Source: Eulemur rufifrons (taxonomy: Eukaryota > Chordata > Mammalia > Primates > Lemuridae). Taken from it: a stretch of DNA of 64,000 bases. The translations under genes and the position numbers were made by a program. The notes under the pieces are model-generated. The model had not been told where the DNA came from. It searched no databases and worked only from the letters and a program-made list of their open reading frames with translations. Every line of letters starts with the position of its first letter. The stretch's first letter is position 1. Below are positions 31,201 to 43,200 of the stretch, one piece after another. The stretch covers positions 285,001,343-285,065,342 of the forward strand of contig NC_090989.1 in assembly GCF_041146395.1 (NCBI RefSeq). Direction: 5' to 3'.

Positions 31201-34200
31201 TTGGGGCCCTTCAGGTGAGCACACAGGTATATTCACGTTGTGCTGCCGTGTGCTCTGACAGGGGCCTCCTGCCAATGAGGAGACGCGGGAGAAGGCTGCC
31301 CAGGGCATCAAGGCCTTCGAAGAGCTGCTCGTGACCAAGTGTAAGAGCCCAGGCCAGGCCCTCGGCGTCCAGTGAGCTCTGGGACACAGGAGGCCTCCTC
31401 TTCTCAGGGCTGTGCCGTGGTTCCCAGACCCTTCTGCTGGGACCTCCTGGGCACCTGGCCTTGACCACTGGGACTGGCCACTTGACCCCCAGCCTTTTCC
31501 AGTTGAGCAGCGTCCTTTCGAGGATGCCAGTCACTAGGGGCAGGCCGGGGCCACCACCCCACACTCTCTGGTCTCTCCCTGCCAGGAGCTTGTGCCAGGC
31601 TTCAGGTGGGGCCGTGTTTCTCGGGGAGGCGCTGGCGCCCAGAGGGCATCAGACAGTGACTCCCTCCCTCATCCTTTAAGCATCCGTCTCCTGCTCTGGA
31701 AGTGGGAGCTGATGGTGGCGCCCGGGTTGTGGAGAGGGTTCAGTGAATGACGTGCATCCTGGGGACACGCCAGACCCTCCGATGATGTCATGGTCATCTC
31801 TCCTCAGGGAAACACTGGGAAAAAGCCTTGCTCAGAAAGTCCGTGGTGAGCGACCGCCTGCAGCGTCTGCTGCAGCCCAAGTTACTGAAGTAAGTCACGA
31901 CAGATGAGAGGACAGCCGTCCCCTGCCGCAGGAGGGTCGCAGCTGGCCGGCGTGGGCCCGGCACAGGTGCAGCTTAGCCACGCTCCCTCCCTGCCGCTGG
32001 GAGGTGCCGGTTCCTGAGCTTCATGCCCGTTCCCCCGAAGGCGGCGGCCACATCGTGGCCAAGCAGGAGCGCAGGGCCAGGCTGCACAGTTGCGTTGAGC
32101 TGTGTGGCTCAGGTAGCTTCTTCCCTCTGGGCCTCAGCTTCCCCCTGTGAAAATGGGAACCGTCCATGAAACCCACTTAATGTGTTTGCTGATGGGGTGA
32201 CGTCAGGTGACCAAAATGCATCACGGGGTGCTGCCTTTTTGTAAATGCTCCACAGAGGACACCGTGGTCTGGAAGACTGTGGTTGGAGACACAGTAGACA
32301 CAGGTGCCGCCCAGAGCTGGGCACCAGGAGACTCGGCCCCTGCGGGGGGCAGCAGGGCCTGGACAGCACAGCGGGGTCCCCACCTGCTCTTGTGCGGTGC
32401 CACGAGGGCTGGAGGCAGAGGTGGTGCCTTCAGGGTGGAAGCAGCCGGGGTCAGACAGCCTCTCTGGGCACTGGGAGGCCTGTGGCCAGGTCGGGGGGTC
32501 CCAGGGGCCCACGTGCACCTCACGGCTTGATGTGCACGGTCAGGATTTGCAGCAGTGACAGTGGGTCCCTCCTCAGGCCATGGGAGAGCTGGGTTCCCCC
32601 CAGCCTGATGTAGGAGGTGGCTGTTTACCAGCAACTGTAGGCTTACGAAGCAGCTGCTGGCCCCATTGCTGGGCACAAGTTGGGGTGTGTGCACAGGGTG
32701 GGGGCTGGGACGCTGACGCTCGGGAGGGGTGTGGGCCGGGCTCTGACACGTGGTGGGGGGAGCAGGTAATCGCCACCTGCATCAGCAAACGTGCTGCCGC
32801 TCTTCTGACCCTGCTGACGGCAGGAGAGGTGAGTGCTCCTGCTTCCTTTATGGGGGCGGAGACTGAGGCAGGGAGGATAAGGCGGGCTCAGAATGTGAAC
32901 CGAGTCACAGTTCTGCACCGCTGAGTTGATCGGAGTGGCCAGCCCTGCCCAGTGCGGCCCCAGAGAGGCAGGGCCCCAGAGAGGCAGGGCCCCAGGCCTG
33001 CAGAGTGCGCAGCACCATCCCCAGCCCTGGCCTCCGCCCTGCCTTGCAGGCTTGAGTACTTGCAGCAGAAGCAGAGCAGACTCTCCAGCGAGCCCGAGAG
33101 GCAGGCCCTGGACAAGCAGATCCGGGAAGCTGAGAAGGAAATCCAAGATATCAAGTGAGACGGGGGCCCCGGGAGAGCCCCGAGGAGAGCCCATAGGCTG
33201 GGCGTGACACGGTGCCCTGGTCCCTTTCTCCAGCCAGCTCCCAGAAGAGGCTTTACTGGGAAACAGGCTGGACAACCATGACTGGGAGAAGATCTCCAAG
33301 GTTAACGTGAGTTGGGGCCGGCCTGAGCCCCAGGCAGCCTGCAGGGATGGGGCGTGGGTCGGAACTGGGCAGGAAGGCTGCACCCTCCCAGCTCCTTGAT
33401 CCGCCGTGACCCTTCTGGTCAAGTGCGCGTCCAGCAGCCAAGAGCAGTGAGTGGCTTCGCGGGCCCTCCCCTGTTGATGGGCGCATCTCTCTCTCCTGCG
33501 GTGGACGGTCTTGAAGGCTCCTGGCTTTGCATTTGGAGCCAAATGTGCACTTTTGGCAGCGCAAGGCCCAGTGAGCTGGGTGGAGGTTCCGGTTACTTCC
33601 AGCTGTGGAAGCCACCAGCTGGCAGGGAGCGAGAGCTTGGCCTGGAGCTTTGTCTGGGGGCCTCTGAGGTCAGCAGCCCCACAAGGCTGAGTTTCTCTGT
33701 CGTGCAGTTTGAAGGAGGCCGTGGCGCGGAGGAGATCCGAAAGTTCTGGCAAAACTCTGAGCACCCAAGCATCAACAAGCAGGAGTGGAGTGGGGAGGAG
33801 GTGGAGCGGCTGAAGGCAATTGCAGCCTCGCACGGCCACCTGGAGTGGCAGAAGGTGGCAGAGGAGCTGGGGGTAAGGACCAGGACCCAATCTGAGCCCA
33901 GGGGGCCCAGGAGACCTGAGTGCGTGTAGGGCCTATAGTAGAGCTGGGCGGTGCAGAGCCGGTGGTCGCCGCCCCCTGGGACCCCAGTGGGAGGAGAGCG
34001 TAGGTTTACAGACGGGTGCTACCGTGGGGCGCTCAGGGCCCACCTGTCCCCGGGCCTCTCAGAGCCAGGTCTGGATGTGCCTCGGCGTGTGGGGCAAAGC
34101 ACGGTGACACCGTTTTGCTTCCATTTGGGCCTTGGGAAGACCCGCCGCAGCGCCTTCCAGTGCCTGCAGACGTTCCAGCGGCACAACACAGCCCTGCGGC

Positions 34201-37200
34201 GCAGGGAGTGGACGGAGGAGGAGGACCGCATGCTCACGCAGCTGGTGCAGGAGATGCGCGTCGGGAGCCACATCCCCTACCGCAGAAGTGAGGCCCTTGG
34301 GGCTGCCACAGGGCCCTGGCGGCCCGGGGCCCCTCGCGTGGAAGCACAGACCCGCGGGACGGCTCGCTGTTGCAGTCGGGAGGGGCGGCAGGAAGTGCGA
34401 GGGGTTCCGTAGTCCCAGGTGTTCCACAGTTGGGTTCTTGGGGATCAGAACGACTCTTTGCTATGCGACCCGTCTGGGAAGTGGGTGTCTCGGCCCCCCG
34501 GAGGCCGCCTGTCCCCAGTGCCCCCTGAGTGGAGGGCAGGAGCCTTGGCACCCACGTGGCCCCTCTCCCCCAGTTGTCTACTACATGGAGGGGAGAGACT
34601 CCATGCAGCTCATCTATCGGTGGACCAAGAGCCTGGATCCCAACCTGAAAAAGGGGTTCTGGGCCCCAGAGGAAGATGCTGTAAGTTCGTGGGACCCGAG
34701 GAGAACCGTCCTCGGGGAATCTAACCTAGCTGTCCGCAGTGGCTGCTACGCCCCTGAGGGTCCCTTCTGCGACTGAGTTCAGGACGGGGAGGTTACGGCT
34801 GTGCCTGCAGAGAGGCCATTTGTGCTCGTCCTTCCTGCAGAAGTTGCTTCAAGCAGTTGCCAAATATGGGGAGCAGGATTGGTTTAAAATCCGGGAAGAG
34901 GTGCCAGGTAGGAGCGATGCCCAGTGCCGAGATCGGTGAGTTGCGCAGCGCCGGGAGGGAGGGGCTCGCTGGGGTGTGAGTGAGGTTCGCTCTCACCCAG
35001 GCCGCAGGCAGGCCAGGTGACAGTGGCTGGGAGTGCGTTGCTGTTGTAGGAAGAGGGTGTGGCCCACGGGGGTCTGTGCACCACAGCTGACTCACTGGGA
35101 AGGCAGGGTGAGCTGTTTTTCCAAGCCAGACTTTTATATTTATATCCCTCATTTGCCAGGACAAGACCCAGGTTCCACCAGAGACAGGGCGTCCTGGTTG
35201 GCAGTTTTCCTGACCCGTGGTGTCTAAATTCTCCCAGATCACTGACGGGCACAGTCTCTGGGCAGGCAGCCGCACCTCCCTCCTTTCCTGCTTGTCTTTT
35301 CTGAAAACAGCTTTATTGAGATAAATTCACATACCATCCAGTCCATTCACGGAGTGTACAGTTCAGTGGTTGTTAGTGTATCCATTCAGCTGTGCAGCCA
35401 TCACCACAGTTTTAAAGCCTTTTGATCACCCCAGAAAGAAGCCCTATTCAACAGCAAAAGTTCGACAGTGGGCAAAATACTTGAACAGACACTTCTGCAA
35501 AGAACACATACAGATGCCCAATAAGCACATGAAAGATGCTCAGCATCGTTAGTTGTCACGAAGTGCAAGTCAAGACCACGCACAGATTGGGATGATACCT
35601 ATTAAAAAGGGGTGGGGGGCAGGCGTGGTGGCTCACACCTCTAATACCAGCACTTTTGAAGGCTGAGGTAAGAGGATCACTTGAGGCCAGGAGTTTGAAA
35701 CCAACCTGGGCAACATAGCGAGACCCCATCTCTAAAAAAAATTTTTTTTTAAAACTTAGTGGGCATGGTGCTGCACACCTGTAGTCCCAGCTACTCAGGA
35801 GGCTGAGGCAGGAGGATCGCCTGAGCCCAGGAGTTTGAGGTTGCTGTGAGCTATTAATGACGCCACTGCACTCCAGCCTGGGCAAGAGAGCGAGACCCTA
35901 TCTCAAAAAACAAAACAAAAAGAAAAGTAACGCATGTGGGTGAGGATGTGGAGAAACTGGAACATCTGTACGTTTTGGTGGGGATGTAAAATGGCGCAGC
36001 TGCTGTGGAAGACAGGCTGGTTCCTCGAGAAGTTGAACATGGCCTGATACCCACGATAATTGGTAACTGTAAAACCCAAAGGAAGTGGATGCAGGAACCC
36101 AAACGTATTTGTACAGCGTCATTCACGGCAGCCGAAATAGGGAAACAACCCCAGTGTGTCTGCTGACAGATGAATGAATAAAATGTTGTCTTTCCGTACA
36201 ATGGAATATTATTCAGCCTTAAAGACAATGAAATTCTAGTAAATACTGTATTTCTGCGCATTCTGGTACAACATGGGTGAACTCTGGAAACATGAATGTC
36301 CATTTGTTACGTGGACAGACATGTTTGTTTCTCTCAGGTACAGCCCAGGAGTGGAGCTGCCAGGTGCAGTGGCAGGTCCGCGTTAGACAGTTTTCCGAAG
36401 GGGGAACCACTTTGTGTTCCCACTAGCAACGCACGGGGATTCCAGTTTTCCACATTCTCGAGATACTTGTTCTTTGTGACAACAGCCATCCTAGCAGGTG
36501 TGAAGTGGAATCATGGTGATTTTTATTTGCATTTTCCTGGTGACTAAGGATGTTAAGCATCTTTTCATGGGCTTGTTTGCCATTCGTATATATTTTTCTT
36601 TGGAAAAACGTTTATTCAAATCGTCTGCTTGTTTTGTTTATTGGCTTGCAAGTTCTTTGCAGATTTCAGACCCAAGTCCCTTATCAGATGCGTGGTCTGC
36701 ACACGTTCTGTCCTGGTCTGGGTTTTCTCCCCTGCAAGTACTAACCAGCCCGACCCCGCTAAGCCCCCGAGATAGACGAGATCAGAGTGTACAGGGTGGC
36801 GTGGCCGGGGACCAGGCTGTGTGTTCTCTTTTTCCCTTTTTTTGAGACTAGTCAAGTGCAGAAGTGAGAAGCGTAAGGTCTTAGAACCAGAAGTTCAGTC
36901 TGTAACTGGCTGAACAGTAAGTGAGATGACTGTCTTCTGACCATCCTAGCCTGTGTGTTTTCTTTCCACTTTTTTGATGGTTTCCTTTGAAACACCAAAG
37001 GTTTACATTTTGATGAAGTCCAGTTTATATTTTTCTTTCGTTGCTAGTGATTTTTGTGACATATCTAAGAAACCATCGCAGAAGTCAGGATAGCAGTGGG
37101 AAGTGTCTCAGCGTCTAAAATGTCCCCTTGTTTTCATGTCACTTTCAGATATCTCAGAAGATTGCATTTCAGCTTGAAAAAGGGACGTTGGAATTTAAAA

Positions 37201-40200
37201 GAAGAGGAACAGTTACTTGAATTAATAGAAAAACACGGTGTTGGTGAGTTGCTGATATGTTTGGTCGTCCAGCGTCTGCTAGCTTGGCGTGCGCCCTGCA
37301 GGTTTGCAGATACCGTCGGAGGCTCCGTCTGCCTGACCCCAGGTGGACCGCTGTCCTCCGCCTCACTCTTCCTCGTGTTGACAGATGGCGGTTTCCCCTT
37401 GCTACACCTAGTGCAAGTTCATTATAGAAAACTTACAAGTGCAGACGTACAAAAAAGAAAAGTAATAGCGCATCACCCAGAGATAACCGCTGTTGGCTGG
37501 CGTACACCTCCCCTCTCCTTCCTCTGTCCTTTTCTAGGAAAAGGCAGCTTTTAAAAAATTGACTCGGCTGGGCATGGTGGCTCACGCCTGTAATCCCAGC
37601 ACTCTGGGAGGCCGAGGCAGGTGGATCATTTGAGCTCAGGAGTTCGAGACCAGCCTGAGCAAGAGCGAGACCCCGTCTCTACTTAAAAAAAAAAAAAAAA
37701 TAGAAATTAGCTGGACCACTAAAAATATATAGGAAAAATTAGCCGGGCATAGTGGCGCATGCCTGTAGTCCCGCTACTCAGGAGGCTAAGGCAGGAGGAT
37801 CGCTTGAGCCCAGGAGTCTGAGGTTGCTGTGAGCGAGGCTAACGCCACAGCACTCTAGCCCAGGCAACAGAGTGAGACTCTGTCTCAAAAAAAAAAATTG
37901 TGTACAACTGACCACTCTTTACCTGACCGCGTGTCACGAGCTGTGCTGTCTGGCTGAGCAACCCATCTGTGCATACCCTGTCCTGCTGCCACTCTGCCCA
38001 TGGCTGCGCCATGTTTCTTGGTGGCACGCAGGTCATTCAGCCATCCTTCTGTTCGCATCTTTTGCTGTGGGCCTGGAACGAGCTGAGTGTTTTATAGCTA
38101 AATCTTTGCTCATATTTATGACATCTCCTTAGCATACGTCCCAGCTGTGGGGTGGCCAGGCTCCGGGACATGCAGCGCACCAAGGCAGCTGTCCCATACA
38201 CACGATGGCTGCCACCCTCCTGCCAGCGCTGTCTGAAAGAGAATGCAGGTCCTCAGCAAGGTCTGGCCTAGAAGCCCGGGTGCCGCAGATACACAAGGGC
38301 CGCGTTATGCAGATGGAGCGATTTTTCCTTCTGGTTGTGCATTTGCCAGAACTCTCCTGAGGGGCTGAGCACCCGCGGAGACTTGAGCCGAAGTTGCAGG
38401 GGCAGCGGCGTGTCTGACCCAGCTTCTAGCTGGGCAGCGTGAGGTGCGAGGGGGCCAGAACGAATCTTCCAGAGAACAACACAGTCTCCTGGAAGCAGAC
38501 TCTTCCCCTGAGCTGAGGACCTTGTGCCGTCAGAGACTGTGGCATGAAGCGGTCTCCGTGCGGTTTCGCTTTTGCAGGTCACTGGGCAAAAATCGCTTCT
38601 GAACTACCCCATCGGTCAGGCTCCCAGTGTCTGAGCAAGTGGAAAGTCATGATTGGGGTGAGGCGTTCATTTGCTCTTAAAGCTTCACCTGCGGGCAGAG
38701 GGAAGGTCCCACCACCTGTGGGGCCCCCTGGGCAGAATAAGGGGGCGGGGGAGCGGGAGGGAAGAGGGATGTGTGGTTTCTGGCCCTTCTTCTTCCGGGC
38801 AGTCAAGGGCAGAGGGAGGCCCTCCTGGCACAGCTGCCGCCCACCCCCAGAGGTGTCCTGCTCAGCCTCTCCCTGGAGGGCGGCCTGCCGGCCTGCCTGC
38901 TGTCCCTCGTCAGTGAACCTGCGTGGCTGAGGCCTCCACCCGCCCCTCTCCTCCCCTCAGAAGAGGCAGGGTCTGCAGAGGCGGCGGCGGAGGCTGCGTC
39001 GCAGTGTCCAGTGGAGCTCCAGCTCCAGCAGCAGCGGTGGAGACACCAGCAGCAGCGGTGGCACCAGCAGCAGCAGCAGCAGCGAGGAATCGGAGGCGGA
39101 AATGGAGCAGGTGCAAGAGGGTGGCAAAGTGCTGCTGTCCCCACAGTATGTGGTGCCAGACATGGATCTGTGGGTTCCTGCCAGACAGAGCACCAGCCAG
39201 GCGCAGCGAGGAGGGGCAAGAGGCCGGCCAGGACGCCCCGCTGCCTCCCTCGGCCCTCCCAGGGGGTCCAGTGCCTCCCAAGGCGGCAGAGAGGAAGCTT
39301 CCACCACGCCGGCTCCCCGCGAGGAGCTGAGTCCGGCGCAGGCCCCCTCCGGCATCCGCAGCACCGCCCCGCGGGGTGTCCAGGACTCACGCTCCGCGGA
39401 CACGCTTTTGACGAGCTCAGAGGAGCTGGCCCTCGAGGTAGGCCCCAGAATGTGCCCCAGAATAGGTACGAGGAGGAAGTGGTCACCAAGGCTGGTGCTC
39501 AGGGACAGTATGGTGTCCCTAGGTGTAGAGAGACACCCCCTCATTGCTCATCAGAATGTTCTGCTTCTGGCTGGTTTGGGAGACCTGTCCCCTCGGCGGC
39601 AGCCTTCTCCATTGAGGCTGGCGGCCTCCGTTTCCCCAGCTTGGCTGAGTGAGCGCTTGGACTTGGAGGCGCTTCTAGAACATTTCATCCCCGAGCCGGG
39701 CGGTGGGGAGGGGGAGAGGAGGGAGGAGGAGGGCCTCCCTGTGAAGGGGCCCTGCGCACCCCCTGGGGTCTGCCTTCGACAGTTGCGTGTCCGCCTGTCC
39801 TGGTCGGGCGCGGGATGTTGAGGCCGTGGGCACAGGCGCCGTCTGGCTGGGTCCCGAGCAGCCGTCTGGTTGAACAGGCTGGTCTTTCCTGGGAGTTGCT
39901 GGGGGGACAGTGGACCCCGAGGCAGCTGGGCAGAGTGCACATGCCACGGGGCCTGCTGGGAACCTCGACTGGAGAGAGGCCTGCTATCAGCCCGAGGGCC
40001 TGGCTCGGGGCAGGGGGCCGCTGCTAGTGTCCTGGGGCTGCCATCCTCTCTCCTCTGGGGGGGCCCTGCCTGAGGACCCCACGCCTCCCACGGTGGCACT
40101 GCCACATGGCACACTGTGCTCCGGAGGCTGGGCGAGGAGATGTCCACGGCAGGCCCCTCGCTGGGGGCGCCCACACGCCTGGCTTCACCCCGTTCCTCCG

Positions 40201-43200
40201 TCAGGACGGGAGCCGGCTGCTGAAGGTGCCCCTGGAGACCGTGCTGAGGGTGCTCAGGACCAACACGGCCGCGCGCAGCCGCTCGCTGGTGAGGCACCCC
40301 GCGCCCCTCCCTGCCTGAGCCTGCACGACCCCTCTGGTGCGAGCACCCCTCCCCCAGGCACTGAAGGGAGGGGGAGCGGGGCCCCTCCTGGCTCCTGCAC
40401 TGGCCCCCAGGGCAGGGTCACTCCAGGGAGCCGGGCCGGCCGGGAGGCCCATGTGCCTTCTCCTCCCTGCAGAAGGAGAAGCTAAAGCAGCCGCCCCTGC
40501 CCGGCGCACCCCTGGGGGCCAGCTCTGGTGACAGTATGGCCCAGTCCCACGTGCGGCGGCTGTGGCACAGAACCTTCCAGAATGGAAGGCGGCGCTGGAG
40601 ACATGCTCTGCACCAGAGGCTCCTAGACCGCAGGCTCCTACTGGCTGTGACCCCTTGGGTGGGCGACGTCATTGTGCCCTGCCTGCCAGCTCCCCGGAGA
40701 CCTGTGGCACAGACCCGAGGTACTGCCCAGGGCTCCTTTGGGCGCCTCGGGGGTCGGGGGTGGAGCCAGGCAACGCATCTTGCTCAGCGCACGGCGGTCA
40801 GCCAGGGAAAGTGGCCTCAGCAGGGGGCCCTCTAGGATGGGCTACACCTCGCTCTCTAGGATGGGCCAGGTTCCTTGTTGGGGGTTGGAGCACCTGTCCC
40901 CGAAGGCTTCGGTGACAGCCAGTCAGGACACTGGCTGTTCTTCCCAGCCGAGCACGGGGTGGCGGGATTTGAGGTTCTTTGGGCCCCACCCTTTGTCAGT
41001 GGTGGGCATGTGCTGCCGGTTCCGCGGTTTCTCCCACCCTGCCTGGCGCCCAGTCCTGAGGGCTCTCGGGCCTCCTGGAGAGGGGCGTGGTAGCTGGAGC
41101 TGCTTTGTACGTGTGCCCTTGTCCCCCAGCCGACGGCCTCGGGAAGCAGCTGCGGCACGCCCGCCTGGCCAGCACCCCCGTGTTCACACTGTTCATCCAG
41201 GTGAGCACTGAGCAAGGTCGGTTTCCTTGTGCTCGTGTGGGTGTGAAGTCTTGAAGTTTGCAGTAGGTTCACTCCTGAAAGTCCAGTCATCTACAGTTCT
41301 CGATTCTGGAGAACTTTCTTTCCGAGCCTACGGCTGTCGGCAAATTCCCGTGGAACGGGCTGCTGGCTGTTGAGCATTCACTGCCACCATCGGGTTAAAC
41401 GGTGTCCTGGGAAGGGTGACAGGGGCCAGGGATCAGGTGTAAATGAAGGAGTCGGGGTGTGACACCCGGGACACTGTGGGAGCCCAGGCCCGAGGTCCGC
41501 GTGCAAGTCAGGACGGGAAGGCCGAGGGTTCGGGGGAGGCCGGCACAGCCGTGCAGGTTCCCCAGGCGCCCGCCGAGGCCTCTGCGGCGCGGAGTCTCCT
41601 GAGAGCAGCTGCGGCCAGGGCTGCCCTCCGGTGTCCCGCCCTGTGGGGTCTGGGGGTGCCAGGGTGGGAGGTTTTACTACCCTCGTGCCCCTCAGCTGTT
41701 CCAGATCGATACTGCTGGCTGCATGGAGGTCGTCCGAGAGAGGAAGGTCCAGACACCCGGGCTGCTCCAGGCGGGCCCTCAGGACCCCCGTCCGCGTCCC
41801 GCGCAGGTAGTGGCACTTGGGGCGAGAAGTGAGGGTGAGCGCTGCCCTCCCCGGTGTGGTGGGGCCACAGGAGGGAGGGGGCCCTCCAGGGAGTGTCTGC
41901 ACTGCCCACATGGGGGCCTGCGGCCCTGAGAGGTTCTGGGGGAGTCCAGGGTGGGTGCAGGTCAGACCCATACTGAGCCGCCCACCTGCCCAGCCTGTCT
42001 CCCCACAGCCACCCCGGGCAGAGGTCAGCAACTGGTGCTGTCTGCTGGGGGTGCCTGGTTCTTGCCTTTCTGCCCCAGAAACCTAACTTGCATGAGCTCA
42101 GCTGGTGAGAAGCCTCGTCCCAGAGCCCTGTCACCTGGGGTGGGGGACGACAAAACAGTGTTGTTGTTTGAGGACCAGACGCAGCTCTGTGATGCCCCCC
42201 CGGGCCTCAGGGCCCTCAGCCCCTGCCTCGTCCTGCAAACCCCGTGCCGCCCCGCCCCAGAGTGAGCACTTCCCAGGGCGCCCATGGCGGGAGCTGCGGC
42301 AGGAGGGAGGCCTGAGGCCGCTGAGCTCCGGCAGGGGCGTGTGCAGCACTTGGGGCCTTGTCCCCCTGCAGGGGTGGTGGTGACGGGTGGTCTGGGAGGG
42401 GTGAAGTGGCCCGAGCACACGGAGGAACTCGAGGTGCTGACTCTCCTCTCCTTTCCCAGGAGCCTTCGAGAGCCCCGAGCACCCCAGGTACTGCTGCTTC
42501 TGTCCGCGATTCCGTGGGGCAGTCCCAACCTGCCGCTGGCTCTGAGCCACGGCCTCTGGTGACCCGTGCGCCTGGTGACAGGGTCTCATTTTACTCCCCG
42601 CCACAGGGACGAGAGCCTGGCTGGGTGGGTTTGGTGCTCCCAGCTGCCCCTGCTGGCCCTGAGCGAGGGCCGTCCTGGCACCCACCGGTGTGCCCACACC
42701 CCAGCCAGCAGAGTCGGGCAGGGCCCGGGCTCCCGAGGGGACGAAGCTTCCTCAGGCCAGCAGTGGGGGGCAGCAGTGCCCACCCCACGGTCCCAGTCTC
42801 CAAGATGTTCAAGATTCGGGGGCCGGGCTGGCCGGAACCTCCACTGCCCGGGCCGTGACCGGGGTGTTGGGGCTTGGGTACCCTGAGGTCAGGGCAGTTC
42901 CTGGTGTCCACGCTCCAACGGCTGCCCAGCGCAGACGCTCAGTTACGGAGTCTCTCTTCCCTGCAGGCTGCCTCTTCCCCAACGTGACAGCTCAGAAAGC
43001 TGCAAAGGATGCCGGCTGCCGGGCAGAGTGTGCCCCAGCCCCGGTGCCCCCACCCGCTCCGTGCGGCCCTCGGCCCAAACCCAAGACCGTGTCGGAACTG
43101 CTTCGGGAGAAGCGGCTGCGGGAGGCCCGTGCCAGGAAGGCCGCCCAGGGCCCCGCGGTGCTCGCGCCCCGCCTGCTGTTCTCCTCGCCTGTGATCCTCC

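Noticed and set aside
32643..33890. 415-codon minus-strand open frame in the SNAPC4 region
   Set aside because: It overlaps SNAPC4 exons 7-9 in antisense and shows no conserved domain; composition-driven.
35370..36545. Short open frames in the SNAPC4 intron
   Set aside because: They fall in decayed L1 ORF2 and 3' sequence interrupted by an Alu; none is intact.
39551..40297. 248-codon minus-strand frame within the SNAPC4 intron after exon 15
   Set aside because: No homology recognised; the intron between 39437 and 40205 is GC-rich and open frames are expected by chance.
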